From the NCBI GenBank assembly GCA_041389885.1, contig JAWKRB010000021.1, positions 62,001 through 126,000 on the forward strand: 64,000 nt of DNA. The letters run 5' to 3'. Below the pieces are notes generated by a model. The model was not told the DNA's origin. It made no database searches and saw nothing but the letters and a program-made list of their open reading frames with translations. This DNA is from JAWKRB01 sp041389885 (GTDB taxonomy: Bacteria > Myxococcota_A > Polyangia > Polyangiales > Ga0077539). A program made the position numbers and the translations under genes. Shown here piece by piece: positions 1-8,211 of this stretch. Each line of letters opens with the position of its first letter. Within the stretch, counting starts at the first letter, position 1.

Positions 1-727
1 AGAGCATCGCGCCGAAGGCGTACCAGTCGCTCGCCGTGGTCGCCGCCTCCCCCCGCGTCTGCTCGGGGGACATGTACCCCGGCGTGCCCACCACGCCGTC
101 TTCGAGGGAGTCGACGGTGGCGTGCCGCGCCCGCGCGACGAGGCCGAAATCGACGATCACCGCGTCGCCCTCGGGGGTGACCACGACGTTCGAGGGCTTG
201 AGGTCGCGGTGCAGCCAGCCCGCCTCGTGGAGCGCGGCGATGCCCGACGCGAGCTGCTCGAAGACCGGGCGAATCTCCTCGGGCGCGAGGGTGATCTGCA
301 CCCGCGGCGCCGGCGGGGGAACGCTCCGCGGAGGCGCCGGCGCGCGCGAGTCGGCGTGGCTCGCGAGCAGGGTCTCCTCGGCCGGCGCGACCGACGTCGT
401 GGTCTCGCGGAGCGCGCCGCGGAGCCAGGTGCGAAGGTCGACGCCGGGCACGAGGTCCATGGTGAGAAACCAGCGCCCGTCGCCGACGAGGAGCTCGCGG
501 AGCCGCACCACGTTGGGGTGCCGGAGGTCTGCGAGCAGGCGAAACTCCCGCTTGAAGCGGTACACCGCCGAGGGGTCTACGGAGGTCAGCCGCTTGAGCG
601 CGAGGCGCTCGCCCGTGGCGTGGTCGAGGGCCTCGTAGACCGCGCCGAAGGCGCCCCGACCGAGGGGGCGCAGGAGCTCGAACCGATCCAGGATCAGCGC
701 GTCGGGGCTCGAGGGCGCGTCGGACAT
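1..727 (-). CDS. Serine/threonine protein kinase, N-terminal part (runs off the window)
   Basis: The frame opens at an ATG at 727 and is still open at base 1, so about 242 N-terminal residues are seen. They hold a eukaryotic-type kinase domain: a glycine-rich loop (LGRGAFGAVYEA), the ATP-binding lysine in LALKRL, the catalytic loop LHRDLKPSNVVV, the DFG motif in VDFGLVARA and an activation-segment end GTPGYMSPEQT. An insert rich in Pro/Ala sits between the hinge and the catalytic loop. All catalytic motifs are intact, so it should be active. It would phosphorylate Ser/Thr on unknown substrates. The C-terminal half, which usually carries sensor or TPR domains, lies outside the window, so its input cannot be judged. 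Confidence 0.9.
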   Translation of the reverse strand, partial: MSDAPSSPDALILDRFELLRPLGRGAFGAVYEALDHATGERLALKRLTSVDPSAVYRFKREFRLLADLRHPNVVRLRELLVGDGRWFLTMDLVPGVDLRTWLRGALRETTTSVAPAEETLLASHADSRAPAPPRSVPPPAPRVQITLAPEEIRPVFEQLASGIAALHEAGWLHRDLKPSNVVVTPEGDAVIVDFGLVARARHATVDSLEDGVVGTPGYMSPEQTRGEAATTASDWYAFGAML

Positions 728-800
728 CCGCCGCCGACGATAGCGCACTCGCGGTGCCCGGCGGGTGTCTGCGCGAGGCCGCGCGAGCTCCGCGCTGCGC

Positions 801-1613
801 TCAGGGCCGCGCGTCGCTCACGCAGGGGATGCCGCGCTCGCGCAGCGGGCGGAGCACCCGGCTCTCGAGGCTGCGCGACGCGAGGTCGAGGTAGGCCGCC
901 GACTCCATCCAGCCCAGCGCGTGGGCGTCGCTGTAGGCCGTCTTGGGGCGGTTCTGCAGGTGCTTCCAGTTGCGCTTCAGCATCGTGACGGTGTCGTCGG
1001 CCGAGCGGGCCAGGAGCGCGCGCGCGCTGTCAGGGAGCAGCGGGAGCGCCCAGTCGAGGTAGGTGAACCCGAAGGTGCCGTGGGCGGCCTCGTCGCGCAC
1101 GATGATCCCGAGCACGCCCCGCGCGAGGGGGTGCGTCGCCGCGTGCCAGGTGCCTCGGAGCATGGGGATCGAGATGGCTTCGCCCACGCAGAAGAAGCGC
1201 ACCACGAGGTCGGCGCAGCGGAGCACGGGGTCGAGGTCTTCGCGGGGGAGCGCGACGAGGGCGTCGGGGTCGTGCACGATCTCGACGGCCCCGCCGAGCT
1301 CCATCGCCATGCGCGCGCAGAGCTCGACGTGCACCACCTCGTCGAGGGGAAAGCGCGAGGCCATCGCGATGAGGTCCAGCGGCGCGCGGGCCTCGAGGAG
1401 GCACTTGAGCGTCTGCGTCACCGCGACCGCCGTGCGGTACTCCTGAAAGGCCGAGCCCGTCCACGAGGTGCGGGCGGCCTCGACGATCTCGGGCGGGTAG
1501 TCCTCGCGGCGGATGGTGCCCCAGGGGAGCGCCTCGACCTCGGGGCGCTGACGTCGGTACCGCTGCTCGTACTTTCCGCCGAGGAGCTCGAGCTCGAAGA
1601 TTTCAGCCGCCAT
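801..1613 (-). CDS. Ferritin-like diiron protein coupled to an upstream repeat protein
   Basis: This 270-residue protein has the spacing of a four-helix diiron carboxylate site: E58, then E92-V-V-H95, then E145, then E175-A-A-H178. Two ExxH motifs plus two further Glu are the iron ligands of ferritin-like oxidases and oxygenases, so both irons could be bound. There is no signal peptide, so it is probably cytoplasmic. Its ATG shares a base with the TGA of the repeat-protein gene before it (TGATG overlap at 1611-1615), which predicts translational coupling and a shared task. The reaction is unknown. Iron storage, oxidation of a small substrate, or modification of the partner peptide are all possible; the last is inference from context only. 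Confidence 0.75.
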   Translation of the reverse strand: MAAEIFELELLGGKYEQRYRRQRPEVEALPWGTIRREDYPPEIVEAARTSWTGSAFQEYRTAVAVTQTLKCLLEARAPLDLIAMASRFPLDEVVHVELCARMAMELGGAVEIVHDPDALVALPREDLDPVLRCADLVVRFFCVGEAISIPMLRGTWHAATHPLARGVLGIIVRDEAAHGTFGFTYLDWALPLLPDSARALLARSADDTVTMLKRNWKHLQNRPKTAYSDAHALGWMESAAYLDLASRSLESRVLRPLRERGIPCVSDARP

Positions 1614-2116
1614 CAGCGACCCGAGTCGGGCGGCGGCGGGATCAGGTTCGCCACGGGCACGTCGCGCATCACCACGCCGTCGTCGGCGGGCATCACCACG
1701 TCGGGCGGCGGCGGGATCAGGTTCGCCACGGGCACGTCGCGCATCGTGACGCCGTCGTCGGTGGGGGTCACCGCGTCGGAGGGCGGCGTCATCACGTCGG
1801 GGGGCGGCAGCAGGTTCGCCACCGGGACGTCCCGCATCGTCGTGCCGTCGTCGGCGGGCGGCGTCACCACGTCGGGGGGCGGCAGCAGGTTCGCCACCGG
1901 GACGTCCCGCATCGTGCCGTCGTCCCTCGGGGTCTGCACGTCGCTCCCGGTCTGGGCGTCGTCGGCCGCGTCGCGCTCGACTTGTGCGTCTTCGGGGGGC
2001 GCGACGAGGTTCGCGACCGTGCTGCTGGAGCAGTCGAGCTGGGACAGCGCCGACATCCCGGCGACCACCAGGAGCTTCTTGCCGAGGAGGCGCCTGCGCT
2101 TTGGTTGATCCGGCAT
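1613..2116 (-). CDS. Repeat protein with four V-A-N-L-x-P-P-P units
   Basis: The 167-residue protein starts with a basic stretch (PKRRRLLGKK) and a hydrophobic run ending at Cys29, like an export signal, although the lipobox is poor. The rest is acidic and Pro-rich. Four near-identical units occur, each reading MRDVPVANL, then L or I, then PPP or PPPP and D. They are separated by 10 to 16 residues of Asp/Thr/Pro spacer. A worn first copy (STVANLVAPPED) sits just after the Cys. I recognise no family. The gene heads a two-gene transcription unit with the diiron protein and diverges from the Cys-rich lipoprotein gene at 2214. It could be a surface peptide, or a multi-core precursor acted on by its neighbour; the second idea is speculative. 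Confidence 0.7.
   Translation of the reverse strand: MPDQPKRRRLLGKKLLVVAGMSALSQLDCSSSTVANLVAPPEDAQVERDAADDAQTGSDVQTPRDDGTMRDVPVANLLPPPDVVTPPADDGTTMRDVPVANLLPPPDVMTPPSDAVTPTDDGVTMRDVPVANLIPPPPDVVMPADDGVVMRDVPVANLIPPPPDSGR
1626..1915. repeat. Tandem DNA repeats encoding the VANLxPPP units
   Basis: Bases 1626-1670 and 1701-1745 are nearly identical, with a 75-base period. A second related pair begins near 1796 and 1870 with the same period. The pairs differ at several third positions, so there has been an older duplication of one unit followed by a recent duplication of each half. The period is a multiple of three, so gain or loss of units keeps the reading frame. Confidence 0.75.
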
Positions 2117-2213
2117 GACAAGTGTTGTTTCACGCCCTCTGGCGTCTGGTCAAACCCGGTTACGATCCGAGCAGGACGCGCCGAGTACGCCGCGCCCAGA
2201 GGAGAATCCTTCT

Positions 2214-4400
2214 ATGAGGTATCAGGTTCAACGCTCCGCCCTCGCGCTGCTCATGGCCGCGGCGCTGGGCGCCGTCGGGTGCGGCTCAGACTCGCCCGCC
2301 GACGACGCGGGCGCCGACGCGCAGGTCGCGAAGGACACGCAGGGCGGCGACGACGTCGTCGACCCCGACGGCGCCGCGCCCGCCGATGTCGTCACCGAGA
2401 CGGACGTCGTCCCCGGGATGGACGTCGTCTCCGAGATGGACGTCGTCTCCGAGATGGACGTCGTCCCCGAGTCCGACGCCGCCACCGAGGCCGACGCCGT
2501 CACCCAGCCTGACTCGGGCGGGTGCGCGGCGGGGCAGACGACGTGCAACGGCGGTTGCGTCGACACCGCGACCGACCCCGCGAACTGCGGCGCCTGCGGC
2601 ACCGCCTGCCCCACCGGGCAGGTGTGCAGCGCGGGGCTCTGCGCGACGGGCTGCGAGGGCGCCCTCACGAGCTGCGGCGGCGCGTGCGTCGACACCTCGT
2701 CTGACAGCGCGAACTGCGGCGTGTGCGGCCGCGCGTGCGCCGGCGGCACCACCTGCGCGATGGGCGTGTGCGTGTGCCCCGCGGGGCAGTCGCTCTGCGG
2801 CGGCGCGTGCGTCGACCTCAGCGCCAACCCGGCGAACTGCGGCGCCTGCGGCACCGCCTGCCCCACCGGGCAGCTCTGCAGCGCGGGCGCCTGCGGCAGC
2901 ACCTGCGCGGCGGGCCAGACGGCCTGCGGCGGGTCGTGCGTGAACACCCAGACCGACGCGGCCAACTGCGGCGCCTGCGGCGCCCGCTGCGCGGGCGGCA
3001 GCGCGTGCGTGATGGGCGAGTGCGCGTGCCCGTCGGGGCAGGTGCGCTGCAACGGCACCTGCGTCAACGCGCAGACCGACGCGGCCAACTGCGGCATGTG
3101 CGGGCGCGTCTGCCCGACCGGCCAGCGCTGCGCCAACGGCGCCTGCGAGCTGGGCTGCCCGACGGGGCAGGTCGCCTGCGGCGGCTCGTGCGTGAACACC
3201 CAGACCGACGCCGCCAACTGCGGCATGTGCGGCACCCGCTGCACCAACGGAAACACCTGCCAGGCCGGCCGCTGCGCGTGCCCCGCGGGGCAGACGCTCT
3301 GCAACGGCGCCTGCGTCGACGTGAACACCAGCCGCACCGACTGCGGCCGCTGCGGCAACCTCTGCGGCGGCGGGCTCAGCTGCGTGATGGGCCTCTGCGC
3401 GTGCCCCGCGGGCCAGGCGTACTGCAACGGCGCCTGCGTCGACGTGCAGTCGAACCGCACCCACTGCGGCGCCTGCGGCAACGTGTGCCCCTTCAACCGC
3501 GTGTGCAGCGCGGGCATGTGCGCCACGAGCTGCCCGACCGGGCAGACCGCGTGCAACGGCGGCTGCTACGCGACGCAGACCGATCCGCTCAATTGCGGCG
3601 CGTGCGGGCGGCGCTGCGCCACCGGGCAGAGCTGCACCGCGGGCCGCTGCGCGTGCCCGACCGGGCAGACCGTGTGCAACAACGCCTGCGTCAACACGCA
3701 GACCGACGCCCGCAACTGCGGCGCCTGCGGGCGCGTCTGCGCCACGGGGCAGAGCTGCGCCATGGGCGCCTGCGCGTGCCCGACCGGCCAGAGCCTCTGC
3801 AACGGCCGCTGCGTCGACACGCAGAGCAACGGCGAGAACTGCGGCCGCTGCGGCAACGTCTGCCGCAACGGGACCACCTGCCAGATGGGCGCCTGCGCCT
3901 GCCCCGCCGGGCAGATCGCGTGCAACGGGCAGTGCGTGAACCTCCAGACCAACGCGAACAACTGCGGCTCCTGCGGCACGATCTGCCGCAGCGGGACCAC
4001 CTGTCAGGCCGGCCGCTGCGCCTGCCCCACGGGGCAGACCCTCTGCAGCGGCGTGTGCGTGAACACCCAGACCAGCAACCAGCACTGCGGTCGCTGCGGC
4101 AACCTCTGCCTCGGCTCGGGCGTGTCGTGCATGGCGGGCACCTGCGCCTGCCCCACGGGGCAGACCCTCTGCAGCGGCGCGTGCGTGAACCTCCAGACCA
4201 GCAACCAGCACTGCGGCGCCTGCGGCAACCTCTGCGCGGGCGCGGGCGTCTCGTGCATGGCCGGGCGCTGCGCCTGCGCCACGGGCCAGACCCTCTGCGG
4301 CGGCCGCTGCGTGAACACCCAGACCGACACGGCCAACTGCGGCGCGTGCGGCACCACGTGCAACCGCCTGCAGCGCTGCCTCATGGGCGCCTGCCGCTGA
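2214..4400 (+). CDS. Lipoprotein with fifteen tandem 8-cysteine repeats
   Basis: The ATG at 2214 follows a good ribosome site (GAGGAGA) and gives 728 residues. A lipoprotein signal ends in LGAVGC (Cys23). A D/A/V-rich linker with repeated MDVV steps leads into fifteen consecutive units of 41 to 43 residues. Each has eight Cys in the pattern CxxGQxxC, xxxC, NCGxCGxxC, then two more ending GxC; that is 120 Cys in the repeats. Such disulfide-rich arrays occur in myxobacterial surface lipoproteins of unknown role. It is presumably exported, lipidated and disulfide-bonded, perhaps as a stalk or binding surface. Automatic annotation may give such low-complexity Cys proteins misleading enzyme names; nothing here suggests an enzyme. 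Confidence 0.85.
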   Translation: MRYQVQRSALALLMAAALGAVGCGSDSPADDAGADAQVAKDTQGGDDVVDPDGAAPADVVTETDVVPGMDVVSEMDVVSEMDVVPESDAATEADAVTQPDSGGCAAGQTTCNGGCVDTATDPANCGACGTACPTGQVCSAGLCATGCEGALTSCGGACVDTSSDSANCGVCGRACAGGTTCAMGVCVCPAGQSLCGGACVDLSANPANCGACGTACPTGQLCSAGACGSTCAAGQTACGGSCVNTQTDAANCGACGARCAGGSACVMGECACPSGQVRCNGTCVNAQTDAANCGMCGRVCPTGQRCANGACELGCPTGQVACGGSCVNTQTDAANCGMCGTRCTNGNTCQAGRCACPAGQTLCNGACVDVNTSRTDCGRCGNLCGGGLSCVMGLCACPAGQAYCNGACVDVQSNRTHCGACGNVCPFNRVCSAGMCATSCPTGQTACNGGCYATQTDPLNCGACGRRCATGQSCTAGRCACPTGQTVCNNACVNTQTDARNCGACGRVCATGQSCAMGACACPTGQSLCNGRCVDTQSNGENCGRCGNVCRNGTTCQMGACACPAGQIACNGQCVNLQTNANNCGSCGTICRSGTTCQAGRCACPTGQTLCSGVCVNTQTSNQHCGRCGNLCLGSGVSCMAGTCACPTGQTLCSGACVNLQTSNQHCGACGNLCAGAGVSCMAGRCACATGQTLCGGRCVNTQTDTANCGACGTTCNRLQRCLMGACR
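2517..4397. repeat. Fifteen-unit tandem repeat array of about 125 bases per unit
   Basis: This block encodes the fifteen 8-Cys units. At the DNA level the copies are diverged (many third-position changes), except for short shared blocks such as the bases encoding NTQTDAANCG and CPTGQTLCSG. The last three units are the most alike, which suggests the most recent duplications were at the 3' end. Confidence 0.8.
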
Positions 4401-4408
4401 CCGCCCCC

Positions 4409-4433
4409 GCGCCGCGCGAGCCCCGCGCGGCGC
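4409..4433. terminator. Perfect 10-bp hairpin between convergent genes
   Basis: GCGCCGCGCG at 4409-4418 pairs perfectly with 4424-4433 across a 5-base loop. It lies between the stop of the Cys-rich lipoprotein (4400) and the stop of menA (4449), where a two-way terminator is expected. No T-tract follows, as is common in very GC-rich genomes, so termination itself is inferred. Confidence 0.55.
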
Positions 4434-4448
4434 CCCTCCCTCCCTGAA

Positions 4449-5348
4449 TCAGCGCGAGAGCGCGAAGCCCAGCGACGCCAGCGCCGAGTGCGCGAGGAGC
4501 ATGCGCGCCGTCGCGCCCAGCAGCGGGTTGAGCGCCGCGCCCTGCGTGCCGCTCACCGCGAGGGTGAGCCGCCGCGCGGCGGGGAGCGTGAGCAGCGGGA
4601 GGAGCATCCAGGGCGCGCGCAGGGAGGCCGCGAGGGCCACGGGCACGGCCAGGGCGAGGGCCCAGAGCGCGGCGTACTCGCGCACGCCGAAGGGCCGGCC
4701 CCGACGCACCACGAGGGTGCGCTTGCCGGCCTTCACGTCGGTCTCGTGGTCGCGGACGTTGTTCACCACCAGCACCGCCGTCGCGAGGGCGCCCACGGGC
4801 ACCGCGGCGGCCCAGGCGGTCCAGGGCACGTCGCCGAGGGCCACGAGGGCGGTGCCGCACACGGCGACGAGGCCGAAGAACACGAACACGAAGACGTCGC
4901 CCAGGCCGTTGTAGCCCAGGGGGTACGGCCCGCCGGTGTAGGCCACGCCCGAGGCGATGCTCGCGACGCCGATGGCGACGATGGGCCACCCCGCGACCGA
5001 CACGAGGTACACCCCCGCGAGGGTCGCGAGCGCGAAGGACGCGATCATCCCGCCGCGCACCTGCCTCGGCGTGAGCAGCCCCGCCTGCGTGACGCGCAGC
5101 GGCCCGAGGCGCTCGGCGGTGTCGGCGCCCTTCTCGAAATCGAACACGTCGTTCGCGAGGTTGGTGCCGATCTGAATGAAGGTCGCGCCCAGCGCCGCGG
5201 CGATCACGGCGGACCACCGCACCCGCGACGCCCCCGCGGCGTGCGCCGACGCCGCCGCGCCCACGAGCACCGGCGCGAGGGCCGCGGTGAGGGTCGCGGG
5301 GCGCGTCGCGAGGAGCCACACCCTCGCGGTCGAGGGCCGCTCGCTCAC
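4449..5348 (-). CDS. menA: 1,4-dihydroxy-2-naphthoate polyprenyltransferase (MenA-like)
   Basis: A GTG at 5348 gives 299 residues, the usual MenA length; a longer open frame upstream belongs to the overlapping methyltransferase gene. It is a multi-pass membrane protein of the UbiA superfamily. The first Mg-diphosphate motif, NDVFDFEKGAD (N66 to D76), fits NDxxDxxxxxD, and a second Asp motif RDHETDVKAGKRT follows. The enzyme joins a polyprenyl chain to the naphthoate ring of menaquinone at the membrane. The GTG overlaps the stop of the methyltransferase gene by four bases (GTGA), and this is the last gene of the operon. The futalosine-route counterpart MqnP is a related possibility, because no other men or mqn gene is in view. 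Confidence 0.88.
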   Translation of the reverse strand: MSERPSTARVWLLATRPATLTAALAPVLVGAAASAHAAGASRVRWSAVIAAALGATFIQIGTNLANDVFDFEKGADTAERLGPLRVTQAGLLTPRQVRGGMIASFALATLAGVYLVSVAGWPIVAIGVASIASGVAYTGGPYPLGYNGLGDVFVFVFFGLVAVCGTALVALGDVPWTAWAAAVPVGALATAVLVVNNVRDHETDVKAGKRTLVVRRGRPFGVREYAALWALALAVPVALAASLRAPWMLLPLLTLPAARRLTLAVSGTQGAALNPLLGATARMLLAHSALASLGFALSR

Positions 5349-6064
5349 GCCGACGGCCTCGGCGTCGCGACGTAGAGGCACACCACGCCGAAGGTCATGG
5401 GCTGCACCGACAGCACGTCGAGGCCGGCCTCGCGCATCACGTCGGCGAAGGCCTCGGGGCGCGGAAAGGCCGCGATGGAGCGGTGCAGGTAGCGGTACTC
5501 CTTGGAGCCCGAGAGGATCGAGCCGATCCACGGCACCACGTGGTGGATGTGAAACCTCGCGAAGGCCGAGAGCGCGCCGCCGTCAGGATCGCTGAGCTCG
5601 AGGATCGCGACGCGACGTCCCGGCCGGGTGACCCGCGCCATTTCGCGCAGCGCCGCAGGGCGATCGACGACGTTGCGAATGCCGAAGGCCATGGTGATCC
5701 CGTCGACGCTCTGGTCCTCAAGGTCGAGCTTCTCGGCGGCGCCGTAGCGCAGCGAGACGCGCTCGGCGAGGCCCATCGCGGCGAGCTTGCGGTCGCCCAC
5801 AGCGAGCATGTTGCGCGAGGGGTCGACGCCGACGACGGTGGTCCCAGGGCAGCGCCGCGCGGTGAGGATCGCGAGGTCGGCGGTGCCCGTCGCGAGGTCG
5901 AGGGCGCGGTCGCCCTCGCGGAGCTCCAGGGCGTCGACGGTGCGTCGCCGCCAGCGCTGATCGACCCCGAGGGAGATGATCCGGTTGAGCAGGTCGTAGC
6001 GACCCGCGATGCGGTCGAACATCTCGCCGCTGCCCTCGCGAGGGACCATCGCCGAGCCGCTCAC
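5345..6064 (-). CDS. ubiE: Demethylmenaquinone / ubiquinone C-methyltransferase (UbiE/MenG)
   Basis: The protein has a class I SAM-binding fold: LDLATGTADLA (motif I), GVDPSRNML (end of strand 2), DGITMAFGIRNVVDR, which is typical of UbiE, and a C-terminal VQPMTFGVVCLYVA. I chose the GTG at 6064 (239 residues) because it overlaps the stop of the HMG-CoA reductase gene as GTGA, like other junctions here. An ATG at 6049 would remove five residues. It methylates demethylmenaquinone, the step after MenA, and sits directly before menA. The open frame continues far upstream in the same register, but that part is out of frame with the real HMG-CoA reductase gene. Confidence 0.9.
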   Translation of the reverse strand: MSGSAMVPREGSGEMFDRIAGRYDLLNRIISLGVDQRWRRRTVDALELREGDRALDLATGTADLAILTARRCPGTTVVGVDPSRNMLAVGDRKLAAMGLAERVSLRYGAAEKLDLEDQSVDGITMAFGIRNVVDRPAALREMARVTRPGRRVAILELSDPDGGALSAFARFHIHHVVPWIGSILSGSKEYRYLHRSIAAFPRPEAFADVMREAGLDVLSVQPMTFGVVCLYVATPRPSA

Positions 6065-7227
6065 TTCGCGCTCCCGCAGGGGTCGTGCTTGCGGTTGTGC
6101 AGCCGCATGTGCCCGCGCTGAATCCCCTCGGACGCGAGGGCGCGCAGCGCCGCCATGTTCGACGCGAGGCCCACGCTCGCGAGCACCACGGCGAGGTCGC
6201 GCGCGGACCGGGTTCCCACCAGCTTGAAGGCCGCGCGCACGCCCTCGTGGGCCTGCGTCGAGCCGCCGACGGTGCCCACGGCCAGGGGGAGCTCGCAGCG
6301 CCCCTCGAGCCCGCCCTTCACCCTGCGCCAGGTGCTCAGCGGGCGGTACGCGCCGTCGCGGGCGGCCCAGGCGTGGGCGCCGGCCTCGATGCCGCGCCAG
6401 TCCTGCCCGAGGGCCACGGCGGCGGCGTCGACGCCGTTCATGAAGCCCTTGTTGTGCGTGACCGCGCGGTACGGGTCGAGGTCGGCGAAGCGGCTCGCGC
6501 GGGCGATGCCCTCGGCGATGGCCGCGCCGCCGAGGGCGTCGTCGGACACGAAGCACCCCGCGCGCACCGTGCGGTGCGTGGTGAGGTTCGAGAGGATCCG
6601 CAGCCCGACGGTGCCGCCCACGATCTCGTGGATCGCCCCGGCGAGGGCCTCGGCGACGGTGTCGACGGTGTTGGCGCCCATGGCGTCGCCCACGTCGACG
6701 TAGACGTGCACCACCAGCAGCCCGAAGCTCCGGTCGATGACCCGCACCTCGAGGTCGCGGCACCCGAAGCCGCGCTCGACCATGCGCGGGATCGACTCGT
6801 CGCCCAGCGCGAGGAGCATGGGCTTGTGCGCCATCACCCGCGCCGCGGCGGCGTCGCAGTCGCGCACGTCGTCGAACTGCACCTGCCCCGTCATCAGCGA
6901 CGGGGTCGCCTCGCCGTGAAAGCCCCCCGACGCGCGGACCATCCTCGCCGCGTTGCTCGCCGCGGCCACCACCGACGGCTCCTCCACCGCCATGGGGACC
7001 ACCACGTCGCGGTCGTTGACGGTGAAGTTCAGCGCGACGCCGAGCGGGAGCCCGTGGATCGCGACGACGTTCTCGACCATCTTGTCGGCGACGCTGAGCG
7101 AGAGCCCGCCGCCCTGGAGCAAGAACGCGCAGGTCTCCTCGTCGGCCCCGGCCTCGGCCTGCAGCGCGGCGACGCGCGCCGCGACGTCCTTGCGGTAGAA
7201 CCCGCTCAACCTGCTCGTGAAGCTCAT
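6061..7227 (-). CDS. Hydroxymethylglutaryl-CoA reductase, class II, short C-terminus
   Basis: This is a class II enzyme by motif: EEPSVVAAAS (E83), the cofactor-binding DAMGANTVDTVAE, THNKGFMNG (K260), GQDWRG (D276) and a C-terminal GHMRLH (H373). These match the catalytic Glu, Lys, Asp and His of the Pseudomonas mevalonii enzyme. It makes mevalonate from HMG-CoA, or runs in reverse in degraders. At 388 residues it stops 15 residues after the His, so most of the C-terminal flap seen in enzymes of about 425 residues is absent. Its start overlaps the stop of the DAHP synthase gene (ATGA). The neighbours argue for a synthetic role: mevalonate for the quinone side chain. Confidence 0.92.
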   Translation of the reverse strand: MSFTSRLSGFYRKDVAARVAALQAEAGADEETCAFLLQGGGLSLSVADKMVENVVAIHGLPLGVALNFTVNDRDVVVPMAVEEPSVVAAASNAARMVRASGGFHGEATPSLMTGQVQFDDVRDCDAAAARVMAHKPMLLALGDESIPRMVERGFGCRDLEVRVIDRSFGLLVVHVYVDVGDAMGANTVDTVAEALAGAIHEIVGGTVGLRILSNLTTHRTVRAGCFVSDDALGGAAIAEGIARASRFADLDPYRAVTHNKGFMNGVDAAAVALGQDWRGIEAGAHAWAARDGAYRPLSTWRRVKGGLEGRCELPLAVGTVGGSTQAHEGVRAAFKLVGTRSARDLAVVLASVGLASNMAALRALASEGIQRGHMRLHNRKHDPCGSAK

Positions 7228-8210
7228 CGCAGTCCCCCTTCGCGCAGCGCGCGCAGCGCCTCTCGGAGCTGGGCAGGCAGCAGCGCCTGCGGCCCGTCAG
7301 AGAGCGCCCTCCCCGGATCGTCGTGCGTCTCGATCATCACCCCCGCGGCGCCCGCGGCGAGGGCCGCCCGCGCGAGGGGCAGCACCAGGTCGCGGCGCCC
7401 GGTCGCGTGCGAGGGGTCGGCGATCACCGGCAGCTTGTACACCTCCGAGAGCAGCGCGACGGCGCCGAGGTCGAGGAGGTTCCTCGTGCTCGGGTCGAAG
7501 CCTCGAATGCCGCGCTCGCAGAAGATCACCCCCGGCGCGCCGTGCTTCAAGAGGTACTCCCCCGCGAGGAGCCACTCCTCCACCGTCGCCGACATCGCGC
7601 GCTTGAGCAGCACCGGGCGCCCCGCGGCGCCGACGGCCTTGAGCAGCGAGAAGTTCTGCATGTTGCGCGAGCCCACCTGCACGAGGTCGGCGTACTCCGC
7701 GACGACCGCGACGTCGCCCTCGCCCAGGGCCTCGGTCACCACCCGTAGCCCGTGGGCGTCGGCGGCGCGGCGCATCCAGCGCAGGGCGTCTTCGCCGTGG
7801 CCCTGAAACGCGTAGGGCGACGTGCGGGGCTTGTACGCGCCGCCCCGGAGCAGCTGCGCGCCCGCCGCGGCGACCTGCGCGGCGATGATGTCGACCTGCG
7901 CCTGCGTCTCGATGGCGCAGGGGCCGCAGAGAAAGACCGGGGCGCCGTCGCCCACGCGCAGGCCGCGCACGTCGACCACGGGGCCCTGGGCGTCGACGCG
8001 GGGGTGCGCCGAGGGCTCCACCGCGATGTCTGACACGCCGGGGACCTCGCGGACCCGCTCCGAGGTCACCGACGTGGACGACTCGGAGACCACGAAGAGG
8101 GTGCTGCCCGTGGCGGGCATGCGCGTGGCGGGCCCGAGCCAGAGGCCGAGCTCGACGAGGGCGCGCCGCGCGAGGTCGACGTCGGCGCCGGGGTGCAGGG
8201 TGATGATCAT
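7224..8210 (-). CDS. aroF: 3-deoxy-7-phosphoheptulonate (DAHP) synthase, AroF/KDO8P-synthase type
   Basis: An ATG at 8210 (MIITLHPGAD) gives 328 residues, the usual size for the type I-beta enzymes with a short N-terminal ferredoxin-like domain. The barrel shows FLCGPCAIET, LLRGGAYKPRTSPYAFQG, VQVGSRNMQNF, VLLKRAMSAT, IFCERGIRGF and IADPSHATGRR, which bind phosphoenolpyruvate, erythrose 4-phosphate and metal. It catalyses the first step of the shikimate pathway, leading to chorismate, the ring precursor of menaquinone. One base separates its start from the stop of the polyprenyl synthase gene. Finding the committed aromatic step inside a prenyl/quinone operon is unusual. Confidence 0.92.
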   Translation of the reverse strand: MIITLHPGADVDLARRALVELGLWLGPATRMPATGSTLFVVSESSTSVTSERVREVPGVSDIAVEPSAHPRVDAQGPVVDVRGLRVGDGAPVFLCGPCAIETQAQVDIIAAQVAAAGAQLLRGGAYKPRTSPYAFQGHGEDALRWMRRAADAHGLRVVTEALGEGDVAVVAEYADLVQVGSRNMQNFSLLKAVGAAGRPVLLKRAMSATVEEWLLAGEYLLKHGAPGVIFCERGIRGFDPSTRNLLDLGAVALLSEVYKLPVIADPSHATGRRDLVLPLARAALAAGAAGVMIETHDDPGRALSDGPQALLPAQLREALRALREGGLR

Positions 8211-8211
8211 G

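Noticed and set aside
2228..3556. Long minus-strand open frame with regular His/Pro/Gln repeats
   Set aside because: It is the reverse complement of the 8-Cys repeat array; the regularity comes from the real gene's repeats, and there is no ribosome site or signal.
2517..4397. Possible CRISPR-like array because of regular repeats
   Set aside because: The repeats are coding, about 125 bases long, diverged and contiguous, with no unique spacers and no cas genes.
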